A program made the position numbers and the translations under genes. Shown in pieces: positions 48,389-60,100 of a DNA stretch of 64,000 bases. The stretch's first letter is position 1. Each line of letters begins with the position of its first letter. A model generated the notes under the pieces. It saw only the letters and a list, made by a program, of their open reading frames with translations. It did not search any database and had not been told where the DNA came from. Source of the DNA: Lindgomyces ingoldianus (Eukaryota; Ascomycota; Dothideomycetes; Pleosporales; Lindgomycetaceae); the NCBI RefSeq assembly GCF_010093535.1, contig NW_022985184.1:62001-126000 (forward strand). Direction: 5' to 3'.

Positions 48389-48526
48389 ATGGCCACCCAG
48401 CCTCCTCGAGACGCGACAGTCGTCCTTCGAGACCACACTGACTACAGAGCCTGGATGATGCAGCTGCAATTGAGATGTGTAGCGCACAGCATCTGGCCGC
48501 AAGTGGATCCTAAGTTGACCATCTAA
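48389..48526 (+). pseudogene. Start of Copia gag, truncated by a stop
   Basis: A 45-codon frame begins MATQPPRDATVVLRDHTDY and includes RAWMMQLQLRCVAHSIWP, typical of the amino end of fungal Copia gag proteins. It then meets TAA at 48524-48526. This stretch keeps normal base composition, unlike what follows. Confidence 0.75.
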
Positions 48527-51500
48527 ATGATCTCTAAACTAAGAGCTCTAGAGATGCTGCTAATAGCTAAGTTTTTACTAGCCTTTAATGTTAAAACGCC
48601 TACGCACATAAACAAGCTATTAATAAGTAGTGTTAGAGCCTTTAAAGAAGCTATTAAATACTACAAGATTAAGGCTAACAAGTATAAGAGTAATAGACAT
48701 AATTATAAAAGAGAGTAATTAAGCTTCTAACAGATTATTATCTTTATCTAGTTAATAGTTAGCCTGCATTTGCAGTGTACATGCTGTTCTCTAAATTAAC
48801 TACTTAGATAGTAGATTACAAACCTTAAAGCTATAGTAAGTGTTAATAACTAATTTAAATAAAAACATGTGCGCAACTAATATAATGCATCTTTAAAGCT
48901 GCTAAAAAACATAAGTATATAGAACCTGTAGCTAGTAAAGTATAATTACGCTGCTATAGAAGTAGAGACATAAAATGTTCTAGAAACAACGCAGCTTAAT
49001 GCTGTAGCAAAGGACTTTCTAACTACTATAAATAAAGTTACTTTTTATTAGTTTATAACTTTTTAGGAAAGTAGACAGTTTGCACTAAACATAAATTAAA
49101 AAAAAATAATAAAGCGCTTTTAAGAATATATAATGTTAAATTATCTAATACATATAAAAAGCATAAAGCTGCCTTTATAATAGATAACTTGTTATACCTT
49201 ACTAAAAGTAGAAAAACTACTTAGGGCATAAATAAAGACACCTGTAGTGCAGAAGTTGCAATGTTAAAAAAATAAAGTAGACCTTAACATTAACATTATT
49301 AAGAAAATAATAGAAAGTTATTTTTAAGCTAAAAACCTGCTAAAACAGGAGGCACTAAATGTCCTACATATAGACACATTTATGTACTAAAGGACTGCTT
49401 CTATGTCTATCTAGACAGAGCACTAGACTAGTAGATGCTAAATAAGAAAGTTAAAGAGCTTATAGCATTAAAGCGTAAGCATAACTTAGAATTTTAAGGC
49501 CTACTAAGAGAGCAGCGTAGACATAATTTAAAGATACTAATTTTAAAGAGTTTATATACACTTACGCTAGAGATATAAAAAGACTAACTTAAAAGCTAAA
49601 AAGTATTAAGAGTTAAGGTAGCTATATTACTAGCTATAGTTAATTTAAACTAGAATAGATATCTACTAAGAGAATTATTTATCCTTAACTTAAGCTTAAT
49701 ATGCTACATTATAAATAATCTTAATTAAATTTATAACTATTATTTACTAATACTAAAAGACTTTATTTAGTCTAGAAACTCTTACATATAGATTTAAAGC
49801 TATAGATTAATTACACTAAGCTTAAAAAGTAAGCATAGAACACATAGTTAAGTATACAGTCTTATACTTTATAACGCTGCACTATGCCTAGACCTGCTGT
49901 GCAACCTAGTCTTATTTTGCTTACTGCAACAGAAAGGAATTTAGTAGGACACATAAGCAAAGCTAACTGCTTTAAAGGCTTTAGATAAGATAATAATTAA
50001 AGATCTTATAAAGATCTATAGCTAATAAGTGTTAGAGTACTATCTACTATAAGAGGGCTTATATTATACACACATAATTAACATAAAAACTAAATATAGT
50101 CTATAAAAAGCATTAGCAGAGCTATAGCATAAGCGTCTAGGACACTTTAGACTAGCTACACTTTAACACCTTATATAGTAAGCTAAGGGGGTGTAAATTA
50201 AAGAAATTACAACAGTTTAATATAACTTATATAGTAAAGCTAAGATATAATAATAAATTAGCTATACACTATAAATTAGTAATAGTAGACTTAGTAAAAG
50301 ACTGTTAATTAATTTCTATATATATAAAGCATAGAGCATTATAAAAAAGTAAAGTTAAATGCTAATTACTAACAAGTATTCTAGCCTCTAGTAGGACCTC
50401 TACTTTAAAAATAATAAGCTTACTAAATTAATTATTAAAGCTTTTATAATTTTTATTTTTTTTTTAAAGAACTATTATAATATTACTATAAAAGTTATTA
50501 AAGCTAATAATAAGATTATAATAGTAAAACTAGAGGTAGAACACTAGCTAGCATTATATAGAATAACTGTTAAGCCTTTAGCACTAGATACATAAGCCTA
50601 GAATAGAGGAGCTAAACGCTTAAAGAGTGTAAATAAGAAGAAGTTATAGGCTATGTAACTAAATGCTAACTTACTATAGAACATATAGCTATATATTACT
50701 AGAGCTAGCGTATACCTATACAATTAGACGCTAAACTATGCTAACAACTAGAAAACACTATACAAGATCTTCTTTACATAAGCAGCTTTAAATAATAGAG
50801 TTGTTATGTTAATTTAAAAGCTAAGCTTTACATATTTAAAAGCCTATAGCTATAAAGTATTTATAATAACTAATAACACGCATTAGAATAAATCTAAGCT
50901 ATAAAGGCTAGACCTAAAGGCGTAGATTAGATATCTAGTTAGGTACTAATTGTTAAACATCTACTATGTATAGATACTACTGCTAGTAAAAGTAATTTAT
51001 ACACATAACATTATTTTTAATAAACACTTAATCTTTAGCAGTAAGCCTAAAGACTTAATAGATAACTTTATATATAACATAGTAAAAGAAATTACTATAT
51101 ATATTAAAATAATTAAGCTTCTAACACCTAGTTATTAGCTAGAGATAGAGTTGTTCTATAAAAACAACACTGCAGATAATATATTAAATTTTAATAAAGT
51201 AGACCTACTAGGCTACTATTAAGGAAGGAAAATTAGAGATAACTATCTGCCTCTTTTAAACACTCTGCTACCTGCAGCATTGCTTATGCAGTTAATAGCT
51301 AGAGCAGCACTAAAGCTAAGCTAAATAGAGTTGTTAAAGACTGTACTATAGGCTGCAGCCTTTATAGCTAGCATAAGATTTAGAAGTGTAGGAAAGCATA
51401 GCAGCAAGATGCTATTTAAAAGGAAGACACCTTATAGAAGCTAGCTGCCACCTCTGCTATTAACCTAAAAGCAACTAGAGGAGCACCCTCTACATAAGAT

Positions 51501-53113
51501 GTTTAAGGCAGCAGAAAGAACGCACCTAGACAGTTATTAGATAATAAAATCCTAGACAGAGGTCTAGACAAAGCTAATTAAGGCAGCCAGACAGCAGATC
51601 CTAGATTGTATGTAGGTGTACACCTATAAGCTTAATAAGCACTATAGATTGCAAAGATGTAAGGCGCAACTAGTAGTCTACAGTAATTAACAAAGAAACA
51701 TTACTACATAAGATACCTACGCTGCCACCCTAGCAGAACGCTTATTTTAAATGCTAATAGCAATATCTGCACGCTTTAACCTAAAGCTTAAATAATATAA
51801 CGTAACTAACGCGTTTATACATGCAGCAATTAACTGCAATATCTACATGCAGATGCTAAGAGGCTATTAAAAACTAGGTATAATACTAAAGCCTTAAAAA
51901 GCACTATATAGCCTATAAATTTCTCCTTTACTCTAGCAACGCTATTTTATAACAACCTTTAAAGGCCTTAGGTTCTTAGCTGTTCTACATAAACCCTGCT
52001 GCATAACTAAAGCTAGAATATTTGTCTTCTTTTATGTAGACAACCTTATTATTGCGCATAAAAAAGGCTCTAAAGCAAATGCACAGCGTGTAGTAGACTA
52101 GTTATAAGAGAAGTATACCCTAATAGAAGGCAAGGACCTATAATAGTTCTTAGGAGTTAAAATTATTAAAGATTAATAGCAACAAATAATTTAGCTGTCA
52201 CAGGCCTTATATATTAACAAGATAGCTAGGCTAGCTAATAGAAAGGACCTGCAGCATACTACACCTATAAGTGGGATTAAACTTATGCTGTAATCTAGTT
52301 TTGCAACCCTATTAGAGGTAAATTAATATTAGCAGAAGATTAGATCTCTACTCTTTGCAGCAGTTACTATAAGACTAGACATTGCCTTTACTACATCACG
52401 CCTCACACAGTTTCTTACAAATCCCGCATCTAACTATTAGGATGCAGCTAATTAAGTCATCCTGTACCTACATGCGACACAGACGTACGCACTCTAATTA
52501 GAAGGAGAAGACTACCTTATAGTAGCAAGCAATGCGTTATTTGCAGACAACACACTAGATAAAAAGAGCTCTTAGGGCTATGTTATTTAACTATTTAGCA
52601 GATAAATTGCATAGTAAGTAAATAAATAAGATACAGTCACAACATTAACAACAAAAGCAGAATTACTTGCACTGTCCTAAGTTGCTAAGGAAGCTATGTT
52701 TATAAAAATGCTCTTTAATAAACTGCAGGTTAAGCTGCCTAATTTAACTATTATAATCTAGTGCAACAACAAGCAGACAATCTAACTAGTAAACAAAGAG
52801 ATATCTTAACTTTAAACCAAGCTCTGACATGTCAACATCCATAACCACTGGCTCTGACAGGAAGTCTCTTAACAAACAATTAAGGTTGTCTATGTCCCCT
52901 CCAGCGAGATGCTTGCGGACGGACTCACTAAAGCGCTTCTAGCTAGCAAATGGCCAAGCTTTCTTTAGCAAATTCAGCTAGTTGACGTCAGGGAGAGGAT
53001 GGTCAGTCAGGAAGCGGATATGGAAGAGATTGAAGCAAAAATGGAAGCCCTGGAAGCATACTAAGGATGCGCAATCGGGAACCAGCTTGAAGCATGTCCA
53101 AGCTGAGGGGGCG

Positions 53114-53483
53114 TGTCAGATATGCGCACCTACTGTCAAGACAGGAGGAACGTTTGACGAAAGCTGCTACATAGTACGAGCAATAAGCTCGAACAGTATG
53201 TTGCTGCAAATTGCAGCATTTTGCAGCATTTTGCAGCATTTTGCAGCATGTTACAGCAAATTGCAGCATGTTGCAGCAAATTGCAGCATGTTGCAAGCTG
53301 GTCGCGCATAGGGCTAGTGCGCGAGGGACTCGGATCGGAAAAACAAAAGCCGAGCAACACAAGTAGAGCAGAAAAAGGATCAATAAATCACAACAATCAA
53401 TACAATCAATCAATCATCCCATACATCATATCTAAACCCATCATTCATCTCAGGAAGCCTAGAAACAGTGCTTCAATCTGACA
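53114..53483 (+). repeat. 3' LTR of Copia element
   Basis: 370 bp. It is 20 bp longer than the left LTR because of one extra copy of a 20-bp unit within a TTGCAGCA-type array at 53200-53295, and it is largely free of RIP changes. Confidence 0.95.
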
Positions 53484-53488
53484 CATGT
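53484..53488. repeat. Copia target-site duplication, right
   Basis: CATGT immediately after the 3' LTR; removing the element and one copy restores the pogo-like reading frame. Confidence 0.9.
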
Positions 53489-55079
53489 ACACTATAGATA
53501 AAAAAGGCTTCTTAATTAGTGTACTATTAAAAATTAAAAAAATCTTCTTCTAGTGTTAATATAAAAAAAGAGGCATTAAATAAATTATCTAGGATAGTAA
53601 TTAAAAGTAGATAATAATAATTGCCTATATTTATGCTAATAAGACTTCTCTTACTTTAGCCTTAATTTATTAAGCTGTTTTGAAGAACATATAGGATACC
53701 TAGCTATAGGACTTTAACTCTACTATATATAAAGCATTTTTTGTTTTATCCTTTAGTAGATAGACAAATAACAAGCTTAGGCTAGTATAGTTAAAGCAGG
53801 TGTTTAATTATAAAATAAAGAATAAGACTTAATAATTCTATTAACTATTAATCCTAAATAGCTATAGATTGCATGTTATAATAGAGTTTATTAAGTACTG
53901 CAATAATGATAAAATCCTTCTAGCTATCTATTTACTACATTTAACTTATACCTTACAGCCTTTAGATGTTTACATGTTTAAACCTTTTTTAACAGCCTAC
54001 TTAGCTAAGCTTACTAATTTTATTTACAGATGCTAAGGTTTATTATTAATTATAAAAAAAGACTTTTTCTGCCTATTTATTAAAGCCTACCAGATGTTAT
54101 TTACGTCTAAAACAATACTTAAGAGCTTTAAAAAGTGTAGACTAGCTTCTTTTAACCTAGAGACTATATTAAAGTAATTTAATGTTAAAACTAATAATTA
54201 GTTATCTTCTAGTAATAGTAGTACTTTAGTACTAAGCGTGTTAGATTAGAGAAAGATTAAGAAGCTTTTATGTACAGCAGTAAATAATATAAATAAGAAA
54301 GAGAGTTATTAACTTAGCTAAACAATCTACATAATCTTAGTGTGTAATAATATTCTTTAGCATAAAAATAAGCAACTTAAAAAGGCCCTAATTAATAAAA
54401 AGAAGCGCAGGCAGTGTAGTAAACCCCTTCTACTTTAAGCACCTCTAGAGTACTACAGTAGTGCAGTCTTTTAGTTGCTAACTAAAGTAAAAAACACACA
54501 TAAATATTAAGCTTAAAAGAAGGCTAATAAGAGGGCTAAATAACTCTAAAAGAATAAAGCAACTAAGCTTAAAAAGGTAAATAAAAGGGCTAAAGCAAAG
54601 ATATTAGAGAAGAGAAAGTGTATAAAGGCAATAGCAAAGAAGATCTAACTCTAAGAGCAGCGCGTAAAAGCAGCTGCTAGAGAGGAGGTAAAATATTAAC
54701 ACTAAGCAGCTGCGCAGCTTAAAAAGGACATCTAAGACAATAAAAAGAGTAAACAGAAGGCTAATACACTATTTAGTAGTAATAAAAGTAAATTAGATAA
54801 AGTTAATAAAGATTTATTAGTTATAAAGCTCTTTACACTACTACTAGCTTATAGTTAACGCAGCAGGCAGATAAACCCCCCTAAAAGGTTTCTTTTATAA
54901 ATAATTAAGCTGCATAACTTAATTAATTGCTACTCTAAAAAACTGCTTTAAATTACGACTCCTGTAGGCCTGTACAGCTTCGGAAGCACTGGGTGTAACA
55001 TCTCAAAACTGGGCGTTACGCGAGCCTGGGCGCCAAGTGATAAAATACGGTAGGCTTGCGCCACAGGTCTAACAGCCCA

Positions 55080-55950
55080 TCACAAGTAAATCACACAGTG
55101 ATTATTATGTAGGGTGAGGGGGGGGTTTCGCACTAGCTGAAATTAGTAGTTAGTTTGATCGGAAGTACTGGCTAGGTCAGCGGCCTTGGATGAATTTGCG
55201 CGTGACAGTAGGCGTAGGGTTAATAATGGCTTCCTATCTATTAAAAAAGGCTTTATGGCTCAGGTAAGACCCTTGCATATAAGCGGTAAAAGCCTAATAG
55301 TGGTACTGCGGCAAACAGAGTTTGTTTTGCAATAAAAGAAGGCTTGAAGTGAATCAGGCAAGAAGGCGACAAGGCGAATATAATTTATTGATTAAAAACA
55401 TATTAGCTTAGATGTTTGGAAGAACCACAGCACATTATTTACACAACTATAGCGAAGTAAGGTATGTGTGCGGAGTTATAGTCCCTTGAAGTCAAAGTAC
55501 GCCTCATATTTTCCGGTACGGTGGGTTTCCCGGCACGTAGAGAGGAGACGTTACCAGCTGGGGTGGCGATCTTGTATGAACTTGCGCGATAGCAGGCGTA
55601 GGGTTGACGATGACTTCCTACCATTGTAATAAAGCTTTACTGTTCGGATACGACCCATTTATATATATTATAAGTAGTAAGAGCTTAATAGTAGTGTTGT
55701 AGCAAAGGGACAATATTTTAACACAAAAGAAGGCCTTGGGCGAATTAGACGAAAAGGCGGCGATGCGCACGTAATTTTTAGACTAAAGGGGTCTTAGGTG
55801 TTTAGAAATAGCTACAGCAGAGAACTTATATAAGATTGGAACAGAGAGCAAGGTATGCACAGAATTAGATTTGTTTGAAGTTGCAATACCCCTTATATTT
55901 CTCGGCGCGGGGTGTTTCTCGACCTGCAGTGATGGACGTTAAATTTAAAC
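55080..55950. repeat. Diverged tandem repeat, period about 385 bp
   Basis: Sequence around 55185-55375 recurs at 55570-55770: GGCGTAGGGTTAATAATGGC matches GGCGTAGGGTTGACGATGAC, both followed by CTTCCTA, a TTTA-rich stretch, a GGTAAAAGCC/TAAGAGCTTA segment, AAAAGAAGGC and GGCGAATATAATTTATT versus GATGCGCACGTAATTTTTAG. A part near 55860-55930 also resembles 55470-55540. This is probably an array of decayed LTR or satellite-like units. Confidence 0.6.
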
Positions 55951-55959
55951 CTTATGCCT

Positions 55960-56165
55960 TGCAAAAAGCTGTTACAGTCAAATTTTTACGCAGAAAGTCT
56001 GTGAAAAGGTACGGTAGTGCTAAAACAAGAGATATTCTTACGCAACTCAGCAGAAAACTACATTGTTTCTTTTTCTTCTCTTCGTTTTTGGTAAATCTTA
56101 AGATTTTATTATAGCTTACGTTCTTGTTTCGCAGTTTATTGTTCGTCCTTTTTACCTGTACCCGC
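55960..56165 (+). repeat. Dispersed repeat, second copy of the family at 37605-37815
   Basis: Aligns in opposite orientation with 37605-37815 over about 200 bp. Confidence 0.65.
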
Positions 56166-56349
56166 GCTGAGGACTTCGAAGTGCAAGCCGTGCACAGAAA
56201 TTCCAGCTATTGGTTGAGATTCTAATTGTAACTAGCTTTTTGCAAGTCACAATATTAAACATAGGCCTAATACTTGTCACGGTTAACTGGGACATGGCTC
56301 GGGTTCCCCCCGGAAAGCCTTCGTCCTGGCCTTGGGCACATGACATCCC

Positions 56350-56475
56350 GTCACGTGCCCCAGTACATACATATATATCCTTTCCTGAGACCCCTCAAGG
56401 ATTCGCCTATCAATACTATCCTATGCCCCCTTCTATACTGCATAGTTCCTGCACACAGTCCTCTCACACTACTGC
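56350..56475 (+). repeat. LTR-like repeat, copy of 45391-45520
   Basis: Aligns in opposite orientation with 45391-45520. A TGTCAC start at 56276 and TGTTACA near 56662 could be LTR ends, but no target duplication is visible, so limits are unproven. Confidence 0.55.
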
Positions 56476-56479
56476 ACTG

Positions 56480-57156
56480 ATACTGCTGTTACAACTTATA
56501 AAGCACTCTTATATAGGATAGCAGTAATATTAAAGTGTTATAACTAGCTATAAAGCAGCAAAAAGCCCTTGATTTATATAAGGCTCTGTTAATTAGTACT
56601 TCTAGTTGAGGGGACAGCTAAACTTAGGTAGCGCAAGATGGCCCCGCACATCCAGCCTTATTGTTACAGTTTAACTTTTCAGTGATAACTCTTGGTTCTA
56701 TAGCTGTTGCGGACGATTACCGCCGTAGCCGTGCGTCTGTGCGGTTGTGGGGCGCCTTTTGCCAAGCACTCTGGGGCACCATAAAGTCTGACTCCGGGAG
56801 CAGGACTGGGCTTCTAAAGGGCCAGCGCTCGTTAAGATAGCTAATGTAGCGATCTACAGGTGCCAGGGTTCGGCCAATTCTGTGTCCATCAGCCAAGCAC
56901 GAGGCTGAGGTCAAGCCGCACTCTCTCCACCCCGCCCCACCTGAAAGATGCTCTCCTCTGGTTCATCACTCCGTGGCGCTCGCACGCGGCGAACACCACA
57001 CACTGTGTGCTTCTATATGCGCAGCTTTCCTCTTTACTCAAAACGACGGGATATCCCGCTAGGCGGGCGGTACACACATGGCAGCGATACATCGCCATGG
57101 CTTCACAAGGCTACCAGGCGGAGACACGTGCGCTGACCAGTTCAGATTGAAGTTAG
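56480..57156. promoter_or_regulatory. Upstream region of the NLR-like gene
   Basis: No gene recognised. An ATG at 57099 (MASQGYQAET) could supply a first exon for the gene below by joining at a 3' splice site near 57173. Confidence 0.4.
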
Positions 57157-60100
57157 ATGGATATTGCTGTATGCATTTCAGTGCGCTTGCTAAGTCTCCT
57201 CAGTATAATATTCGTCCACGGCCTTCGCGGCCATCCTCGAGGGACATGGGAAGCCACGCCGGTCGCAACCAGCCAGCCCAGTAGTGATGCGACCAAGAAA
57301 CGCAGAGGCGTCAGGTCGTGGTTCCAGCAACGAGCGGCCGCGTACCCCTCAAGCGCGGAACATGCGAATGCCTCGTCGTCCAGCGTCTTCTGGCCAGAAC
57401 AGTACCTTGCGTCAGATATCCCCCAAGCCAGAGTCTGGACATACGGGTACAACGCAGATGTTATTGGCGGCTTCTTCCAGGCAAATAACAAGAATAGTAT
57501 TTCCCAGCATGGCCGGGATCTGTCAGTCAGACTGGAAAGGGAGATCGACAACAGTGTATGGTAACGACTCCGCGTTAGCTTGGAACAGTTTCTAACAGCC
57601 TTAACAGCAGCCAATCGCGTTCGTAGTGCACAGTCTCGGGGGTATCATCGTCAAAGACGTACTCTCTCCATGAAACCCTTGTTAATCACTGCTTATATAT
57701 ATTGCAGGCCATTCATCGATCGGAGAAAATCCGCGAACAGACGAGGCTGATCATCTTCCTCGGGACGCCGCATCGCGGGAGCGTATATGCCGGCTGGGGT
57801 CAGATCGTGTCGAATTTGGCACGTTTCGCCTTCCAAGACTCGAACAAGAAGATGCTTGAGGCGTTGGAGGTGAACAGTGAGGTGCTCGACAATATCCATG
57901 AGGAGTTCAAGACGATTATGTTCAAGGGCGGGATCAAGATTCATTCATTTCAGGAAGCACGAGGAATTTTCGGTATGAAAGGGCTGGGTGAAAAGGCACG
58001 TTATTCACGAACATTGTGACATTTATACCCTAATCTTCTTATCTAACGCAGGCAAGTGCAGGTTGTGGACGACTTCTCGTCCAAGCTCGATCTTCCTCGG
58101 TCGTTGGAGACAGTGGAAAGCATCGATGCAAATCACATGCAGATGGCTAGATACAACAGCAAAGACGATCAGGGATACCGTGCCGTATGTGGTGTTCTCA
58201 GGAGCTTTATCCTACAGGAGCTGGAGAGTAAACAAATAGCACCCGCTGGTGGGGCAACCATTTCTTATATGTAATTGCATAGATTATCGAGCGTAATGAT
58301 TATGGAAGCTTACTATGGACCTCTAGCACCTCTAAGCGGGCCTTCAGGGCGACATGAGCCCCTTGGTGGTTTACCCAACGCCGCGAACGCAACCTTCAAC
58401 TCGTTTGCAAAGCAGCACGAACTCACTTGCCTGGCCGGCACGCGCATCGACCTCTTGCGTGAGATCTATAGCTGGGCTGACGGACGAGACGGGCGGCACA
58501 TCTTCTGGCTGAGCGGCCTAGCGGGCACGGGAAAGTCGACGATCTCGCGGACGGTGGCTCGCAACTACCACACCCCTCAGCGTCTCGGCGCCAGCTTCTT
58601 CTTCTCGCGAGGCGATGGCGACGTTGGGCATGCTGGCGCATTCGTTACGAGCATCGCGGTCCAGCTTGCACACAACGTCCCAGCATCTCGCCAGCATATC
58701 AGTAGTGCCGTAGCAGAGCGCAGCGACATTGGCAGTCAGTCTCTGCGCGACCAGTGGCATCATCTCGTCCTCGGTCCACTGTCGAAGCTGGAAGGGCCGT
58801 TGTCATACATATTAATTGTTGATGCGCTCGACGAGTGCGACGATGAAAATAATATCCGACTCATCGTCCAGCTCCTGGCCGAAGCTCGCTCGCTAGAGAG
58901 TGTGCGGTTGCGGGTGTTCCTGACAAGCAGGCCTGAGGTGCCGATTCGGCACGGCTTCAGTCAGGTACCACATGCGGAGCACAAAGACTTTGTGCTGCAC
59001 AACATATTGTCGTCGATTGTTGATAACGACATAAGCCTTTTTCTGCAGCACTACCTTCGCATCGTTGCACAAGAGCGTAGGTTGGGTGCTGATTGGCCAG
59101 GCCTAGATACCATTGAACAGCTGGTCCGGCGTGCATCTGGCCTGTTCATCTGGGCCGCAACTGCCTGGCGATTCATCCGTGATGGGAAGCGATTCGCCAT
59201 CAAGAGACTCGAGACGATCCTTGCAAGCGACAGTAGCACTGCCGCAGCTCCAGAGAAGCACCTCAACGAGATCTATGTCACTGTGCTCAAGAACTCGATT
59301 GACCCAAACTACACAGACGAAGAGAGCGAAGAGCAGAGTAGCATGCTGAGGTCTACTCTTGGAAGTATAGTGACCTTGTTCTCCCCTCTTTCTGTTAGTT
59401 CTTTAAGCAAGTTACTCCATGTCCCGAACCAGGATGTCGATCAGACGCTAGAGGATCTACATGCCATCCTAGATATCCCGAAGGATCCAACATGCCCGCT
59501 CCGCCTCCATCATCCATCATTTCGCGACTTTCTCCTGGATAGAGACAGATGCGGCGACGCCAGCTTCTGGGTAGACGAGAAACTGGCGCATCGGACTTTG
59601 GCAGATAACTGCATCCAGCTTATGGCCACTTCTCTCAAGCAAGACATCTGTGGCGTGGATGCTCCCGGCATGCTTGTAGTCGACATGGAGAGAAGCCAAG
59701 TCGAGCGAAGCCTTCCTCCCGAGCTGCAGTATGCATGCTTGTACTGGGTCCAGCACGTTCAGAAGAGCGGCACGCAGCCTGGCGACAATGACCAAGTGCA
59801 CCAGTTTTTGCAGAACCACCTCCTTCACTGGCTCGAGGCCCTTGGGTGGATGGGGAAAATATCCGAAGGAGTTCACGCTGTCGCCTCTTTAGACTCGTTT
59901 GTCTCTGTTAGTATACCACCAGCAAAGAAAACGGGGTTTCGTTAACATTTTGGCTAGTCGAGCGAATGCCTCTCAGGTTTGATCCACGATGCGAAGCGGT
60001 TCGCCCTCTACAACCGGGCAGCGATTGAACAGGCGCCTCTTCAGACGTATAGCGGGCTCGTATTCGCACCAACGAAGAGCATAGTAAGGGAGACGTTTAA

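Larger units (their letters stand above)
48007..53483 (+). mobile_element. Copia-type LTR retrotransposon, complete but RIP-mutated (5477 bp)
   Basis: Two LTRs (48007-48356 and 53114-53483), both starting TGTCAG and ending in TCTGACA (TCTAACA in the mutated left copy), are flanked by identical 5-bp target duplications CATGT (48002-48006, 53484-53488). Domain order marks the Copia superfamily: a gag start at 48389, a GAG-pre-integrase piece HKRLGHFRLATL near 50135, reverse-transcriptase pieces (VTNAFIHAAINCNIYMQM near 51805; FFYVDNLIIAHKKG near 52030), and the RNase H end YVPSSEMLADGLTKALL near 52895-52945. Most of the interior has CAA/CAG/TGG codons turned into stops. A polypurine tract GAGGGGGCG precedes the 3' LTR. 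The polyprotein is not functional. Confidence 0.95.
47400..54960 (+). mobile_element. RIP-mutated Fot1/pogo-like DDE transposon, split by a Copia element
   Basis: Transposase remnants run from about 47545 to 48006 and resume at 53489. Before the break are an HTH-like piece (NYSKAVRKDSCS followed by a stop, then STLARRHKG) and a HTH_Tnp_Tc5-like piece. The frame joins across the break at HMYTIDKKGF, the family pattern YNxDEKGF. After the break come CANKTSLTLALIY (usual ADGTSLPPALIY), LLILNSYRLHV (usual LLILDGHGSHV) and YTLQPLDVYMFKP (usual HxLQPLDVxxFxP). Catalytic aspartates are lost to G-to-A changes and stops occur throughout, so it is inactive. A lysine/alanine-rich tail extends to about 54750. 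Inverted ends could not be fixed, so the outer limits are approximate. Confidence 0.8.
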
